Assembly: GCA_019649035.1 (NCBI GenBank) | Contig: BMAT01010620.1 | Coordinates: forward strand, 175,611-207,083 | Reading direction: 5' to 3' | DNA from: Elysia marginata | Lineage: Eukaryota > Mollusca > Gastropoda > Plakobranchidae | DNA length: 31,473 bases | Shown: piece after piece, positions 1 through 10,094 of the stretch | How the letters are laid out: each line of letters opens with the position of its first letter | Numbering within the stretch: position 1 is the first letter of the stretch | Made by a program: the position numbers and the translations under genes | Notes under the pieces: generated by a model | Told to the model about the DNA's origin: nothing | The model's database searches: none | The model's input: the letters and a program-made list of their open reading frames with translations, nothing else

Positions 1-91
1 CCCCCCCCCCCCCCATATTTTCCCTCTATTTTCTAGGAGTGAAAGGATAGTGCCAATGAATTAATTTATAAAATGGCATAAAAAAGACTAC

Positions 92-258
92 CTGCATCTC
101 CAAAATCATACTCCTCATCAATAGACGACGATGATGAAGATGATGAATGTGACGGAGCGTCATCCTCAAGAATCCGAGAGGAACTGTAAGCATGATCCAA
201 GGACGGGTGGTTTGTGACAATGACAGGACTGGATGGCCGCCGCTGATTTACAGAGGAG
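92..258 (-). CDS. FOXN3: FoxN2/3 gene, Ser-rich exon (last exon in window)
   Basis: This 167-base exon encodes residues 366 (split codon) to 421 of the reconstructed protein. It is rich in Ser and Pro, has a run of eight Ser, and ends in an acidic/aromatic stretch (IDEEYDFGDAG). Vertebrate FOXN3 has a comparable Ser-run followed by an acidic and aromatic patch in its C-terminal half, so the order of segments agrees. The acceptor is TTTTCAG at 259-265 on the minus strand, and the entering phase (one base completing AGC) matches the exon at 3156-3219. The donor, GTAGTC at 86-91, is weaker than the others. If it is not used, the frame stops after eight more codons, giving an alternative C-terminus. 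The family resemblance favours splicing on to exons outside the window. The role is probably a disordered regulatory tail of a nuclear DNA-binding protein. Confidence 0.8.
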
Positions 259-1079
259 CTGAAAATGAAGATCAACAACTCCTTTTTAACTCACCGTAAT
301 TTCTTTTACATTTTACACAGTTTGACCTCAGGGTACATTTGGACCTTGTGACCTAGAAGTTTTGACTATTGGTAATGATTAAATATGTTCATAACATGAA
401 GTTTAGTCAAGATAATCAGGTTATGAGAAGTTCTATTTTTCTGACATTTGAGGAAAAAAAGATATGTGCAACTTCATAAGTTTTTTCATACTTATAGAGA
501 CTTGGTTTATTTGACACGTTCATCGGTCTTTATGTAACAAAACTGAGGTCTTTATTGGTACAAGCACTTCTTTGAAAGTATTTCAAATTTCAACACCATA
601 CAATGTGCAATTTTATTGATTATAAAGAAATTTGGAGAGAAAATGGTCATTTTGCAAGATCCTATTACAAATTGTTTAACTTAGTTCCAAAGCATACAAT
701 CCACTAAAATGTCCTTGCTAAAACAGCAGATTGTTTGAATTTCTAGTAGCTCATAAATGGAGAAGTTTGCAGGCTTTATTTAGAAAAGTAGTTGAAACAA
801 AAATTTAGATGGTTTTTTATCTAAGGGTGAAGAAGGTTAAGTACTGTTTGCCATCATGCCCTTTATATTACGCAGTTTAGTGAAAAATTCAAATTGACCA
901 CAGAGAGTTAAGACTTAGACCATATTAAAGCTCTTGGGACACTGATTACAGATCTCTTTAAATTATGTTGATATATTTATTAGTTCAAAAGTTATGGTGA
1001 TTTTTCTTCACAAATTTGACCACTATTTCGGGTCAAATTTAGCATAGGATTTTTGTGCCTGTTTTCGACACAATTTTCA

Positions 1080-1600
1080 GAAAAAATCTTGTAATATAAC
1101 CAATGCACACATTTTAAAGATTCATACATCAAATTGTAGAGTATTTTATACAGGATAAGATAAACACATTCAGAAAGCTTTACATCTTAAATGAAAAGTA
1201 TGTATGGGTATAATGAGGGGAAAACTTGCATAAATATATTTTATTCCAAAGCGCATTAAATCCGCAAAGAACATACCATAACTTTTTAACCAATACTCCT
1301 ATTCCTAAGTGCTATACATCAAAGTGTTGGGAATTTTACGAAGAATAGAATGAACAGACTCAGAAAACTTTACATCATAAAGAAAGATTGACGTGTCATA
1401 CCTGGGGAAACTTTGCATAAAAAATCTTAATTTCAAAGCACTTTATATCTGCTGATAACATATCATTCCTTTAGAACCAATACCTCAATGAGTCAATTTT
1501 CAAGTGCTATACATAAAGATGTAGGGAATTTTGTAAATAAAGAATACAAACACTCTCAGAAAGCATTTATTATTGAAATCTTTTATTATCGAGACTTAGG
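1080..1600. repeat. degenerate tandem repeat, about 190-bp period, nearly three units
   Basis: The phrase CTATACATCAAAGTGTTGG at 1313 recurs in altered form near 1124 and near 1506, so the spacing is about 189 and 193 bases. Each is followed by a gggaattttA-like block, then a run resembling CTCAGAAAGCTTTACATC. A second marker, AACATACCATAACTTT near 1270, recurs near 1456. Units differ by substitutions and small indels, so the array is old. No coding potential is visible. Confidence 0.6.
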
Positions 1601-1795
1601 AAATCTACATAAATTTGTTTGGTTTGAAGATTATCTTTTTTTGTTCTTCAACTTTTGAGGTTTTTCTATGAAGAGTTTATGTTTTGGTTTGGTTTTTCCT
1701 CTCATATCTATGCTGAAGGATTTAATTCTTCAACCTTTCAAAGCAAAGTTTGTTTTCTTCTACTTGTGAGTGTCACAATCTTGTCTCGTCGAATT

Positions 1796-1912
1796 ACAAT
1801 CTATCTGAAACAATTAAGTCTCTGAGGCCTATAATGATAAATAATCAATCCTCGATATTACTATAACAATCTATTTGAAACAAATAAGTCTTTGAGGCCC
1901 ATAATGCTAATC
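1796..1912. repeat. two 70-bp tandem units
   Basis: The segment starting ACAATCTATCTGAAACA at 1796 is repeated 70 bases later at 1866 with a few substitutions. Both units run through AAGTCTYTGAGGCCYATAATG. The second unit is cut short near 1912. This is a simple local duplication within an intron. Confidence 0.75.
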
Positions 1913-2139
1913 ACCAAATCTAGACTATTTCACTTTTCAATGCCGCACCTCATTAGACATCGTTGATAATGATAATAGCTTTAAAAAAAAAGCTCTCTCT
2001 AGACTGTTTTGAGGTCTCAGTACATGTATCACTATTCCACATTTACAACATTTGCCGAAATTCTTAACGATTCTTATTAAGTTTGTAATCAAATACTATA
2101 GCCTAATATAATAAGTAATTATAGAACGTAGAGGTGCTA

Positions 2140-2340
2140 TTAGATCTAAATATTTCTTTTTATCTAATCTAGTCTAATCTAGATTTAGCTCTAGATCTAG
2201 ATGTCCTCAAACGTACTTAGGGAGAAATATAAAAAGTTAAAAGTAAAAATCATAAAACAAGTAAATCTAGAGATCAGACAGTTATCATTGCCATGGGCTT
2301 AGAAGTTAGATCTAGAAGCTAAAACTAGATTCTTCACCAA
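2140..2340. repeat. TCTAGA/AGATCT-rich tract
   Basis: Many overlapping copies of AGATCT, TCTAGA and CTAGAT occur in about 200 bases, including CTCTAGATCTAGATG near 2190 and further copies near 2265 and 2310. The same vocabulary recurs at 6960-7020, 27340-27460, 27955-28010 and 29180-29700. It looks like a dispersed, degenerate microsatellite typical of this genome. Confidence 0.6.
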
Positions 2341-2542
2341 TAGGAAACAGATCCTGATGCGAGTTCTAGTTTTTCTTTAGACGCTCCAGGAATAAAAGTG
2401 TTCAGACACAATAATACAATCTATAATAATTCCAACAGTAGCCAGATCTTCATTATCAATTCACATTTAGGTCTAGAAATCTCGATTATTTCAATCATTA
2501 AAATTGCAATCGCCGAGTAGAATTGACGGGATCCGAGAAGCA

Positions 2543-2554
2543 TGACGTCATTGG
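2543..2554 (+). promoter_or_regulatory. perfect CRE palindrome overlapping an inverted CCAAT box
   Basis: TGACGTCA at 2543-2550 runs directly into ATTGG at 2550-2554, the reverse of CCAAT. CRE plus CCAAT (CREB/ATF and NF-Y sites) is a common core-promoter pairing. On the plus strand an ATG follows at 2598, with 12 open codons and a consensus donor GTAAGT at 2634-2639. This could be a small antisense first exon inside the FoxN2/3 intron. No downstream exon was found, so it may be chance or part of an unrecognised repeat. Confidence 0.35.
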
Positions 2555-3155
2555 CTTTGCTGGTCCAGGCCGGGCCATTTTCGGTGTTAAATCTACGATG
2601 TTCCTTTATGGAGGCAACTACAACTCAAAAGCGGTAAGTTCAATTTTGATGAAACTTGGTCAGTTACAGGTTGAAATGACGATCTAAAGAAAAGCCAAGT
2701 TTCAGAGGGAAAAGGCCAGTAGTTTTTGTAATTTTAGGTGTACAAAATTTGGGTTTTTTCAACGTAAATTATCTCGGGATTCAGTGGACCGATTTCGATA
2801 CCGATTCCACCATTACAAAATTCCGTTTTTCTTCTTTAAAAAGTGGTATCGCATGCGGCAGTTAATGTTAATTTACTGTACATAGCCCAGGGTTATTTGA
2901 GACAACTGAAAAACGAAGCGTCACGGCCGGGCACAAATATGATAGGCGCATCTGGCTGCGGGCCACGGCGCTCGCCTTCACTAAACTGCTTATTTATATC
3001 CAAATAAATTAAATATAATACAATAGAAGGCAATGACGTAAAAACTTTGTTGATAAAAATTATGGGCTTTTACAATCAACGGCAAAAACAAGGCTTCAAG
3101 TAAGACTATTTAATTTGATGTTCTGTAATCCTTTGTAAGATCTTTGCTGCAATAC

Positions 3156-3219
3156 CTGTATGAGCGTTTGTGGTGCCTCCAGGTGGGTCCTATATCTTCA
3201 TTTGCTGAGTCTGGAATTT
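3156..3219 (-). CDS. FOXN3: FoxN2/3 gene, 64-base exon
   Basis: This exon encodes residues 345 (split) to 365 and leaves two bases of a split Ser codon. The piece is polar and charged (DSANEDIGPTWRHHKRSY), with a basic HHKR cluster at its end. The borders are TTTTTTTCCAG before position 3219 and GTATTG after 3156. The entering phase 1 fits the exon at 3784-3843, and the leaving phase 2 fits the exon at 92-258. No single motif identifies it alone. The call rests on borders, phase on both sides and an open frame. I see no clear counterpart in the vertebrate protein, where this linker is poorly conserved. Confidence 0.75.
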
Positions 3220-3783
3220 CTGGAAAAAAAGAAAATTATAGTTATTACCGTTAAGTCTCATCTGAAATCCAATATACTGCTAACATGTTGTAACTGAGAA
3301 AGCCTTTAAGACTGATTCCAAGGTATTACAAACTAAGTAACTTGTGTACCTAATCCATTCACAATCTTATCAAGGGATGTAAATGGCCAATGGAAAAAAA
3401 TGCTGAACATGACTTGAGACTGTTAGTGCTTTGGAATCAATAGAATTATAGAGTAACAATAGGCAAGGGCTCTAAAAGTAAAAAGCTTTTAGAAGCAGGA
3501 GTTGTGCTTTTTGCTTGCAACTAAGTGTTTAATTACTAATTGATTTTTTTTTAATTGAAAAAGAATTGAGTTGAAATCAGCTTAAATCTGAAAGATTTAC
3601 ATCCCTGCTTGTCAAGTATTCAAGACGCCGGAACAAAAATAAAAGATATCATTATTGGACTTACACAAAAATTACTGCGAACAACTCGGTGTGTACATGC
3701 AATTAATTTAAATCAGGGTTGAATTTCTACTGTTTCGTTCAAAAGCAGTACCTATGTTCATTGAATTGACATAACAATCTTAC
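3220..3783 (-). other. FoxN2/3 intron (564 bases)
   Basis: AT-rich intronic DNA between two micro-exons. I see no repeats or conserved blocks in it beyond the splice borders. Confidence 0.7.
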
Positions 3784-3843
3784 CCTTCTTAATGGAGCCC
3801 TTCAAAGCCACCAATGTTTGGGCAACATCTTTCATTTCGTTGT
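3784..3843 (-). CDS. FOXN3: FoxN2/3 gene, 60-base exon with conserved D-x-A helix
   Basis: This exon encodes residues 325 (split) to 344. The segment NEMKDVAQTLVALKGSIKK, with the preceding DVD from the neighbouring exon, resembles the conserved vertebrate FOXN2/FOXN3 block in which a DxD is followed by a short hydrophobic helix (family knowledge). It is probably a short protein-interaction helix downstream of the forkhead domain. The acceptor is CATCCTCCAG ending at 3844 and the donor is GTAAGA at 3778-3783. Phase 1 enters and phase 1 leaves, matching both neighbours. The length is very short but exactly in frame. Confidence 0.85.
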
Positions 3844-4611
3844 CTGGAGGATGGAAAAAACAGATACAATCAGCTTTAGGAGTTCAACATCAATTTTCTA
3901 AAACATCCAAAACCTTTTTTCCAGAACTTCACATGATAACATGACTTAGTTACTAAGCGAAACTGGTTTCCACCTGCAATAACTTTAGGAAGAGGTTCCA
4001 CACCATAAGTATTGGACAGATAGGAAAGTGTAACAATTTCCCACAATTCAAAAATAAAATTTTAACCTATATGTTAGGACATACACTTGACTGAACACTA
4101 TGCCAAACATAAGAGTAGACCACTGGACAATAGACTCAAGTTTTTAATATTTTTTTTTTTTTGCATTACCTAACATGACCAAAGTAATTGAAATAGTCAT
4201 GGTTCTGCTGATTTTGCCAATACACACAATGCGTTAACGGGCCCTCTTAGCAGGATAAAACCCACAGGGAAATAACCCAGGATAGCTATCTAAAAATAGA
4301 CGCACTGGTGAACAAGTTAGCCAAGCGTCTGCAGTAAGACCCATGATTTATATGTAGGGAAACCTACACTACCGACAGATGTTATTACATCATAGCATAC
4401 AGTATTGCCTTCCACATGCAAGGTATCTAATGGTTGCAAACAGGCGTCTTAAAATACCAAAACATTTGGATTTACTTACAAGAAAGTTCAGTTTCATACA
4501 TTGAGAAAGTATCAAATTAGCCATTTGACCTACAATGTTTGAAAACTTCAGAGGCTTTACATTATGATATACTCTTGAATGGCTCTGAAACACCTTTTGG
4601 ATGTTACTTAC
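3844..4611 (-). other. FoxN2/3 intron (768 bases)
   Basis: AT-rich intron. A minus-strand open stretch of 76 codons at 4390-4620 runs through the next exon border in another frame and shows no recognisable protein. I see nothing else here. Confidence 0.7.
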
Positions 4612-4662
4612 CCACATCAAAGGCTGTCTGTGCCAACCGTCTGCTTAGGAAAGGGAACAAAT
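4612..4662 (-). CDS. FOXN3: FoxN2/3 gene, 51-base micro-exon
   Basis: This exon encodes residues 308 (split) to 324 (LFPFLSRRLAQTAFDV), ending with one base of the Asp codon completed in the next exon. With that exon it gives F-x-x-R-x-L...DVDNEM, which parallels the FOXN2/3 stretch with F-F-K-R followed by an acidic DxD and a hydrophobic helix. The acceptor is ATTTACAG ending at 4663 and the donor is the perfect GTAAGT at 4606-4611. Phase 1 on both sides is consistent with the flanking exons. Exons this short are easily missed by gene finders. Confidence 0.82.
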
Positions 4663-5754
4663 CTGTAAATAAATGAAAACACGAAATAAATATTTTTTTT
4701 TGATTATTTAAAAACAATAATGACACTTTTTCACAGAAAACTCCCTTTTTTTTATGATTGTGTAACTTTCAACTGTTGAACTACTTTAACATGGACAAAC
4801 CATGTAGCGCCCCTTTTCCCCACTCATCATTTATATGAAGGAACATCATTATATAAGTCTGCGGAAACCAGCGGCTGAGTGAATCAGGCATGTGTCCTTC
4901 AGAATAATTTTGAGTTAGAGCCATTTGATTTGAATATAGTAATTGTTCATAGAGTATACTGTTTTTGCTGTGTTAAAATGAAATAACTAAAGGAGCGTAG
5001 TGGCGACATGGTTTAAGCTATGTTTCTCTAAGTGGCAAGGCGGTGGGTGCCGAAGCATCTATAAGTCGAAGGTTCAAATCATACTAAAGGCAGACATTTC
5101 CGGCATTTCCACTAAAAAGTCTACTTCTCTCCACTGCTAATTTCATACCTTTACAATATTTCAATCATTTGAAATAACTAAAGATGTAAATAGGCTAGAT
5201 GTTTATTTTTTCTTCAACCTCTTCAAGGACATAGAATAGTATTTAACTGTGTATCAAAACTACCCAAACAGTTTAACAGCCACTGAATTATGTTAGTTGA
5301 AGATTTATTCAATGGCACCTTATAGTAAGCAGAAGCCAGTAGAGGAGGAAATCGGAATATTATAAGGTGACATTGGATTGGACACACACTGAGGACACCA
5401 AATAACAACATCACAAGACAGGCACTTCAGTGGAATCCACAGGGGAATAGAGGCAGGGGTAGGCCCAGAGAGACATGGAAGGGATGTGTAGAGAGGGAAA
5501 TGACAACCATGGGAAAAGGATGGGGTCAGCTTGGAAAGCTTGCCAAGGACCGGAAGAGGTGACATTTACTTAGTGCCAGGCCTATATACCCTGACAAGGG
5601 TGAAGGGCATTGATGAGGATGACCTTAAAAAGTAAATTGACTCAGCATGGGCAAGCAGAGCGAAAGCTCTGTACTTAGCACAAATATGGTGCTGTTAACG
5701 ACAAAAACAAAATTTAATTGAAATTCGCAGCACTCAAACACACAAAAGACTTAC
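4663..5754 (-). other. FoxN2/3 intron (1.1 kb)
   Basis: This intron contains a plus-strand LINE 3' fragment at about 5326-5640 (listed separately). The remaining sequence at 4663-5325 is AT-rich with no gene that I can see. Confidence 0.7.
5326..5640 (+). mobile_element. non-LTR retrotransposon, 3' end fragment of the ORF
   Basis: One plus-strand frame reads WIGHTLRTPNNN and then TRQALQWNPQGNRGRGRPR, followed by a segment ending GQLGKLAKDRKR. This is the conserved C-terminal tail found after the reverse transcriptase in many invertebrate LINEs. Upstream, VEEEI is readable in a different frame, so at least one frameshift is present near 5360, and a stop occurs right after KDRKR. The copy is therefore a dead, 5'-truncated fragment of about 300 bases. 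It lies antisense to the host gene in an intron. Its tail differs from that of the longer LINE at 11.4-14.3 kb, so it belongs to a different family. The exact ends are uncertain. Confidence 0.75.
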
Positions 5755-5813
5755 GGGGGGAGACAGTATTGGGTACAGGTCTTTGCGTCAATGGAAGAAT
5801 TGTGCGGCCAGTG
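5755..5813 (-). CDS. FOXN3: FoxN2/3 gene, 59-base exon
   Basis: This exon encodes residues 288 (split Ser) to 307 (TGRTILPLTQRPVPNTVSP), a Pro- and Thr-rich linker. The acceptor is CTTTTTTCAG ending at 5814 and the donor is the perfect GTAAGT at 5749-5754. One base completes the AG carried over from the forkhead exon at 7631-7782. One base is left over and is completed by the exon at 4612-4662. The residues resemble a Pro-rich FOXN3 linker only loosely. The support is mainly consensus splice sites with matching phase on both sides. Confidence 0.8.
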
Positions 5814-7630
5814 CTGAAAAAAGATCAGAAACAAAAAAATTACTGGACAATGACTAAAATATGGTTGTAACAGCGAGTGTATCACTTATGACTAAAATAT
5901 GGTTGTAACAGCGAGTGTATCACTTGTCTTCAATTTATTCCATAAAATTATAGAACTTTTTCAGAAAATATTAAATGCAACAATTACCATTAAAAAAAAT
6001 TGCACTATTGGGGCTCACAATTTTCTGTAATGTACATAGGTAGACAGCACATGCAAATTTTTTTTATAAGCCTGAATGCTCAGAGTACAGCGAATATTCC
6101 TCCCCCCCCCCCCCTCCAATTCATTCCAAGTCTCATTACATTTTTTAAAGAAATAAAATCATGGGAAGGAGGAACTTTATTGGTGTTTAGTAACAGATGA
6201 TATGACCACCAAAGGCGGGAGCTTTTTGTAGGGGGCCCAGGGGCATGCTCCCCAAGAATTTTTTTTGAAAATTACCCAGCAAAAGAAGCCATTTTAGAAA
6301 ATTTGGGCAGCAATTTACTTCTTATTTCATGTTTGAATATAATTTATGAATTGCCATCACAGGGAATTAGTTTCAACCCTAAAATTTTATTTCCTCTTTA
6401 GACACTTTGCTAGCACTAATACCATTATTTGATTGGAATAAATTAAGCCTACAAGTGTTTTCCATAGAAATGAAAGGCCCTGGTGCTAATAATACATGCA
6501 GCCCTAACATATCTCAATATTTTTGGCATTCACCAAAACCAGATCCCTTTTATCAAAGAAGTCTCTTGAGCCAATTTTTATAATTATGTGTTTATGTTAA
6601 AAAAAAAAAATCTGGGCCGAGATCTAAATTCAGGAAGTGGCGTTCAATTGCACCCTGTAACCTTCCTTTAAAATTTCTCATTGTTAGACGAATTTACTCT
6701 AGACTAGATGATAGAGGGTAAAACAAAAAGCTTAGTACATGTTCAGATATCGGTATTTGCAGCAGACTAGGTGTAAAAAACTAAAAATCCACATTGCCAT
6801 TTATTTAGATCTCTATCCTGTTTTCCACTGTCCTTGGCAGATAAAGATTTCTAGATATTATGGCTTTCAGTTCACACCCATATAGACTCCATCTGCATTC
6901 CTGTCTAAAATAAATTTGCATCCCTCGGAAAAAAAAATCAAATCTAAGACTAAATCAGATAATGTTAGATCTTACATGTGAATATTTATAAGTTAGACCC
7001 ATAAAAGATCTATAGATCTACTGCTCTGTTTGCAGTCCAGTGAAATTTTCATGATATGACCTACATTGGCGTTACTCGGTAACTAATCTTCATTTGTTTC
7101 ATCTGTCTTGCTTGGTTAGTACAACCTTGCTGTAGAACCTTCTTCTGACTATGATCAAGTATAAGTTAGCAAACTGTTCGCCTATCGGTAGACCTAGATT
7201 TATGAAGTTAACATTACTTTTGCTTAACGAGAACTTTCCCCTTTTGTTTTCTGTTGTTTTAAGCTTAACCCGCACATGTTCATTTTACACTCTCTGTTTC
7301 AAGCGATCTCCAACTAAGCCTACATCCGCTATTTTTTTTTTTTACTTCGCGGATCTGATTGTTATGCAGGTTATCCTAGGCTTTAGCGAAAAGGTTGGGT
7401 TGTTGCGGTTTACTCTGACGTTTGATCCTCTTTTTTATACTCTAAAGGAGTAGAAGAGAAATAAATTTTATAGACAGAGACACATCATATGTATGTCCTC
7501 AAATTCGTATTGGTCATAGCGGTAAACTGCTTGAACATTGGGTGACAGTTGTAGATAGCGGAACAAATCGGAAAGGTCGGAATGTAGCAGAATTTCCGCT
7601 TTCATTGTGCCTGGAGTTTTCACAAATTAC
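5814..7630 (-). other. FoxN2/3 intron (1.8 kb)
   Basis: This intron holds a perfect 38-bp tandem duplication just upstream (in gene sense) of the acceptor, and a poly-C run at 6102-6114. At 6225-6260 there is a palindrome-like GGGGGCCCAGGGGCATGCTC block of a kind seen in dispersed invertebrate repeats. TCTAGA/AGATCT-rich DNA occurs near 6960-7020. An open plus-strand stretch at 7151-7453 shows no recognisable protein. Confidence 0.65.
5850..5925. repeat. perfect 38-bp tandem duplication beside a splice acceptor
   Basis: The unit beginning ATGACTAAAATATGGTTGTA occupies 5850-5887 and is repeated without a mismatch at 5888-5925. Perfect identity means a recent event or an assembly artefact. It sits 36 bases upstream, in gene sense, of the exon acceptor at 5814, where branch-point sequences are expected. 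Confidence 0.9.
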
Positions 7631-7782
7631 CTTGGAAGACTTTGGTATAACATATAATTCTGTGGTTGCGTTGATGTCATCTGCAGCTGGTGGTAAGGAT
7701 GGTATGGTGTTTTCCTTAGTGCCTGTAAAAGATTGGGCCTGTACGCTGGATCTATACACCACAACGAGCCTTTTCCTATGCT
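7631..7782 (-). CDS. FOXN3: FoxN2/3 gene, exon encoding the C-terminal part of the forkhead domain
   Basis: This exon encodes residues 238-287 plus two bases of a split codon. It starts [20 protein letters not shown], the wing region of the FOXN2/3-type forkhead domain, and continues [24 protein letters not shown] and LRKTPYHP are near-diagnostic for FOXN2/FOXN3 as opposed to other FOX classes. The acceptor is TTTACTTTCAG ending at 7783 and the donor is GTAATT at 7625-7630. The exon joins in phase 0 to KDKGQ of the exon at 16349-17046, so the winged helix is assembled across an 8.6-kb intron. Tyr- and Gln-rich residues follow the domain. The gene family assignment is very secure. Confidence 0.96.
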
Positions 7783-9175
7783 CTGAAAGTAAATAACAAA
7801 TAGTTTTATAGGAAAACTGATGCTCCAACTTCTTACAAGTAGGTTTAACTTAACGACAGAGAAAGTACCAAAACCTGTCAATCAAAAAAAAATTATTTAT
7901 TTGCTCTGAAGAAAGCAATAGTGAATAAAGTACGTTAAAAAATATCACTTCATGCAAGGACAACATTCTATACATTTTCAATTTGCAATCAAATATCAAT
8001 CTTACTACGAGTTCAAGAGAAAAAAATGGCTTGTGTGGATGAGTCGAATGTAGTAATTTTCACCTTAAGTTCAAGGGGCTGATTTAAACAAGAAATTTTT
8101 CTGAGCTAGCAAATGTAAAAAAAATGTAATAAAATTATCACTATTTTGATAAATTATGAGAAAACTTTTGTTGAAATAAAATAGAAGTCTATAGAGAAAA
8201 GAAGGGGGAAAGACCATTTCAATTGCATTTTCTCAAAAAGAAGTTTTGACTTTTGACTTGTTTGCCCTGAAAGCAAAACAAACAGTTTAAGTATTATTAC
8301 CTTTGGATTTGAAAACTAAGTCTTAAACATTATTCTGTTTCTAGCCTGCTTATTCTTCCTTTTTTTTACAGGGAAGTTAAACATAAACATCATTCCATGT
8401 GATAAGAGTGAAAAAATCAAATGAACATGAAATAACCCAAAATAAAACCAAATCGACTGGTTTGGGGGGTGTTAGTGCTTTCTACAAAAGCCAAGTCCAC
8501 TAAGTGAATATTTGTCATAGTTCAACAATGTGATATTCTCATGATTAGATTGAGTGCGGACATCTTGGAAAGAAACAGAAATTATAATGTTGATAACAAT
8601 AAAGTCACAAATCAGAACTGTTCCTTTATAGCAAGAAGGTGACCAATCGGATAAAAGGAATATATCACCCAATGATGTGACACCAATGAATGTGACAAAA
8701 CTGGAGAATACATGCCTCAATCAAACAAATGTATGTATTTTTCTGAAGCCAGGCAAATCTACCTTGAATTAAGTTGAAACACAGCACGAATGATATATCA
8801 AAATGATTTCAGATACAAGGAAATATGTGGAGAAAAGACTTTCAGACATGTTGAAAACTATTGCAGTACAAGCAAATTGCTGGATAAAGCCAATTTTTTT
8901 AAAGTGATGTGAGGGTGATTCACTCCATCAATACAAGACACAGCACACACACTGGCATGATACCTACAGAACCTGAATAGCCACCAACACTGTCATCAAT
9001 ACATGATCACTGTTGGAAACAATGATTATTGCTGTAATAGGGTTAGAATGTTTTATGGGAAAGTGCATAAGATGAATGATAAAAGGACAAAAAAGTCACC
9101 ATAATTTTTTTGACTATGTCTACTTTTAACTGTATGGTTGTTCCCGAATAACAATGAAACAAAATGCATATGTGC

Positions 9176-9629
9176 CTGTGCCAAAAGGTCGTGTGATGTG
9201 TCGCGAGTGATGTCATGTCAGGCTTTGAGGTTAAATAAAATCTTTCAGAACTATAACCATGTCGAATAATCTTGCTTGAAATGTGCAATGGGCTGAAAGC
9301 AACATTTTGAACACAAATAATTTTAAGAGGACACAATATTTAGAGCACAAAACCCATTATGTCGCGAGTGATTCTGACATGAAAAAAGTCACACTTTTTG
9401 AGTCACAGGTGATTCTGACATGAATTTCAAAAAGTGGAAACTTTGTACTGATGATGCAAGTCTTGAGAGTATCTACAACACTTTGCTTTTAACATCAATA
9501 GATCCACTGCTTTTTGCTAGTTATATTAGAATTAAATGTGACCTTTTCAAAATTAATATGAAATATTAACAGAGTAAAATATTTGTGCACCAAAAGTTGT
9601 CTTTTTCGCAAAACGACCTTTTGGCACAG
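9176..9629 (-). mobile_element. about 450-bp TIR element, copy A
   Basis: The element begins CTGTGCCAAAAGGTCG and ends CGACCTTTTGGCACAG, so its termini are perfect inverted repeats of about 16 bases. The body is the reverse complement of copy C at 14569-15024, with few differences along the whole length. Shared features include GTCGCGAGTGATTCTGACAT and a CAATAGATCCACTGC-type block. It contains no transposase, so I call it a non-autonomous DNA transposon (MITE-like). An open reading frame over 9043-9336 that is also found in copy C reflects shared repeat sequence and not a gene. The strand sign is set relative to copies B and C. Confidence 0.8.
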
Positions 9630-9632
9630 CGA

Positions 9633-9684
9633 CATATATCTGAGTCCGTGACAAAAGGCATATTTCTGAGTCTGTGACAAAAGG
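9633..9684. repeat. two 26-bp tandem units at the fold-back centre
   Basis: CATATATCTGAGTCCGTGAC and its continuation ACAAAAGG occupy 9633-9658 and recur with two changes at 9659-9684. Each unit ends with the GTGACAAAAGG found at the element terminus. The second unit therefore overlaps the start of copy B. This is consistent with duplication of the terminus during formation of the inverted pair. Confidence 0.75.
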
Positions 9685-10094
9685 CAGTTTTGCAATAGAC
9701 ACCTTCAGGTGTAGAAACTTTTTATTGTGCTAGCGTGCACATTTCATATTAATTTTGAAAGCAAGCCATTTAATTCTAATATAACTGGCAAAAAGCAGTG
9801 GATTTATTGAAGTTAAAACCAAAGTATTATAGATATTGGTATACATTCAAGTCAGAATCACCCGTGACTTAAAAAGTGTGACTTTTCTATGCCAGAATCA
9901 CTTGCGACATGAAGAATTTCAAGCTCTAAAAGTTGTTTTCTGTAAAAACTTATTATGTTCAAAATGTTGCATGCAGCCTATTACATATGATGATTCAAGC
10001 AAGATCACATGACATAACTTTGGTTATAAAATATTTTATTTAGCCCCAAAGCCTGACATATCAGCCCCGAATTGACTATGACCTTTTGTCACAG
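9672..10094 (+). mobile_element. about 420-bp TIR element, copy B
   Basis: This copy starts CTGTGACAAAAGG and ends CCTTTTGTCACAG. It lies in the orientation of copy C but is more diverged: several small deletions, and ends that match while the inner parts drift. With copy A it forms a head-to-head inverted repeat with arms of over 400 bases and only about 40 bases between them. The two copies are unequal in divergence, so they probably arose from separate insertions. Confidence 0.75.

Larger units (their letters stand above)
259..3155 (-). other. FoxN2/3 intron (2.9 kb)
   Basis: This AT-rich intron lies between the exons at 3156-3219 and 92-258. It holds two sets of degenerate tandem repeats (about 1080-1600 and 1796-1912), TCTAGA/AGATCT-rich DNA at 2140-2340, and a promoter-like spot with a perfect CRE at 2543. 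A GC-richer stretch at about 2910-2975 is unexplained. No coding exon of the host gene is needed here, because the flanking phases join directly. Confidence 0.7.

Noticed and set aside
66..91. Terminal exon ending GDAGSLFYAIL-stop, in place of a donor at 86-91
   Set aside because: Possible but less likely. Related FOXN proteins continue well past the Ser-rich patch, and a GT donor in the right phase is present. It is kept as an alternative in the exon entry.
9043..9336. Minus-strand frame whose product closely resembles that of 14851-15075 (IICVQNVAFSPLHISSKIIR)
   Set aside because: The similarity comes from the shared TIR element (copies A and C) on opposite strands. Both frames run out of the element, and copy B does not keep the frame.
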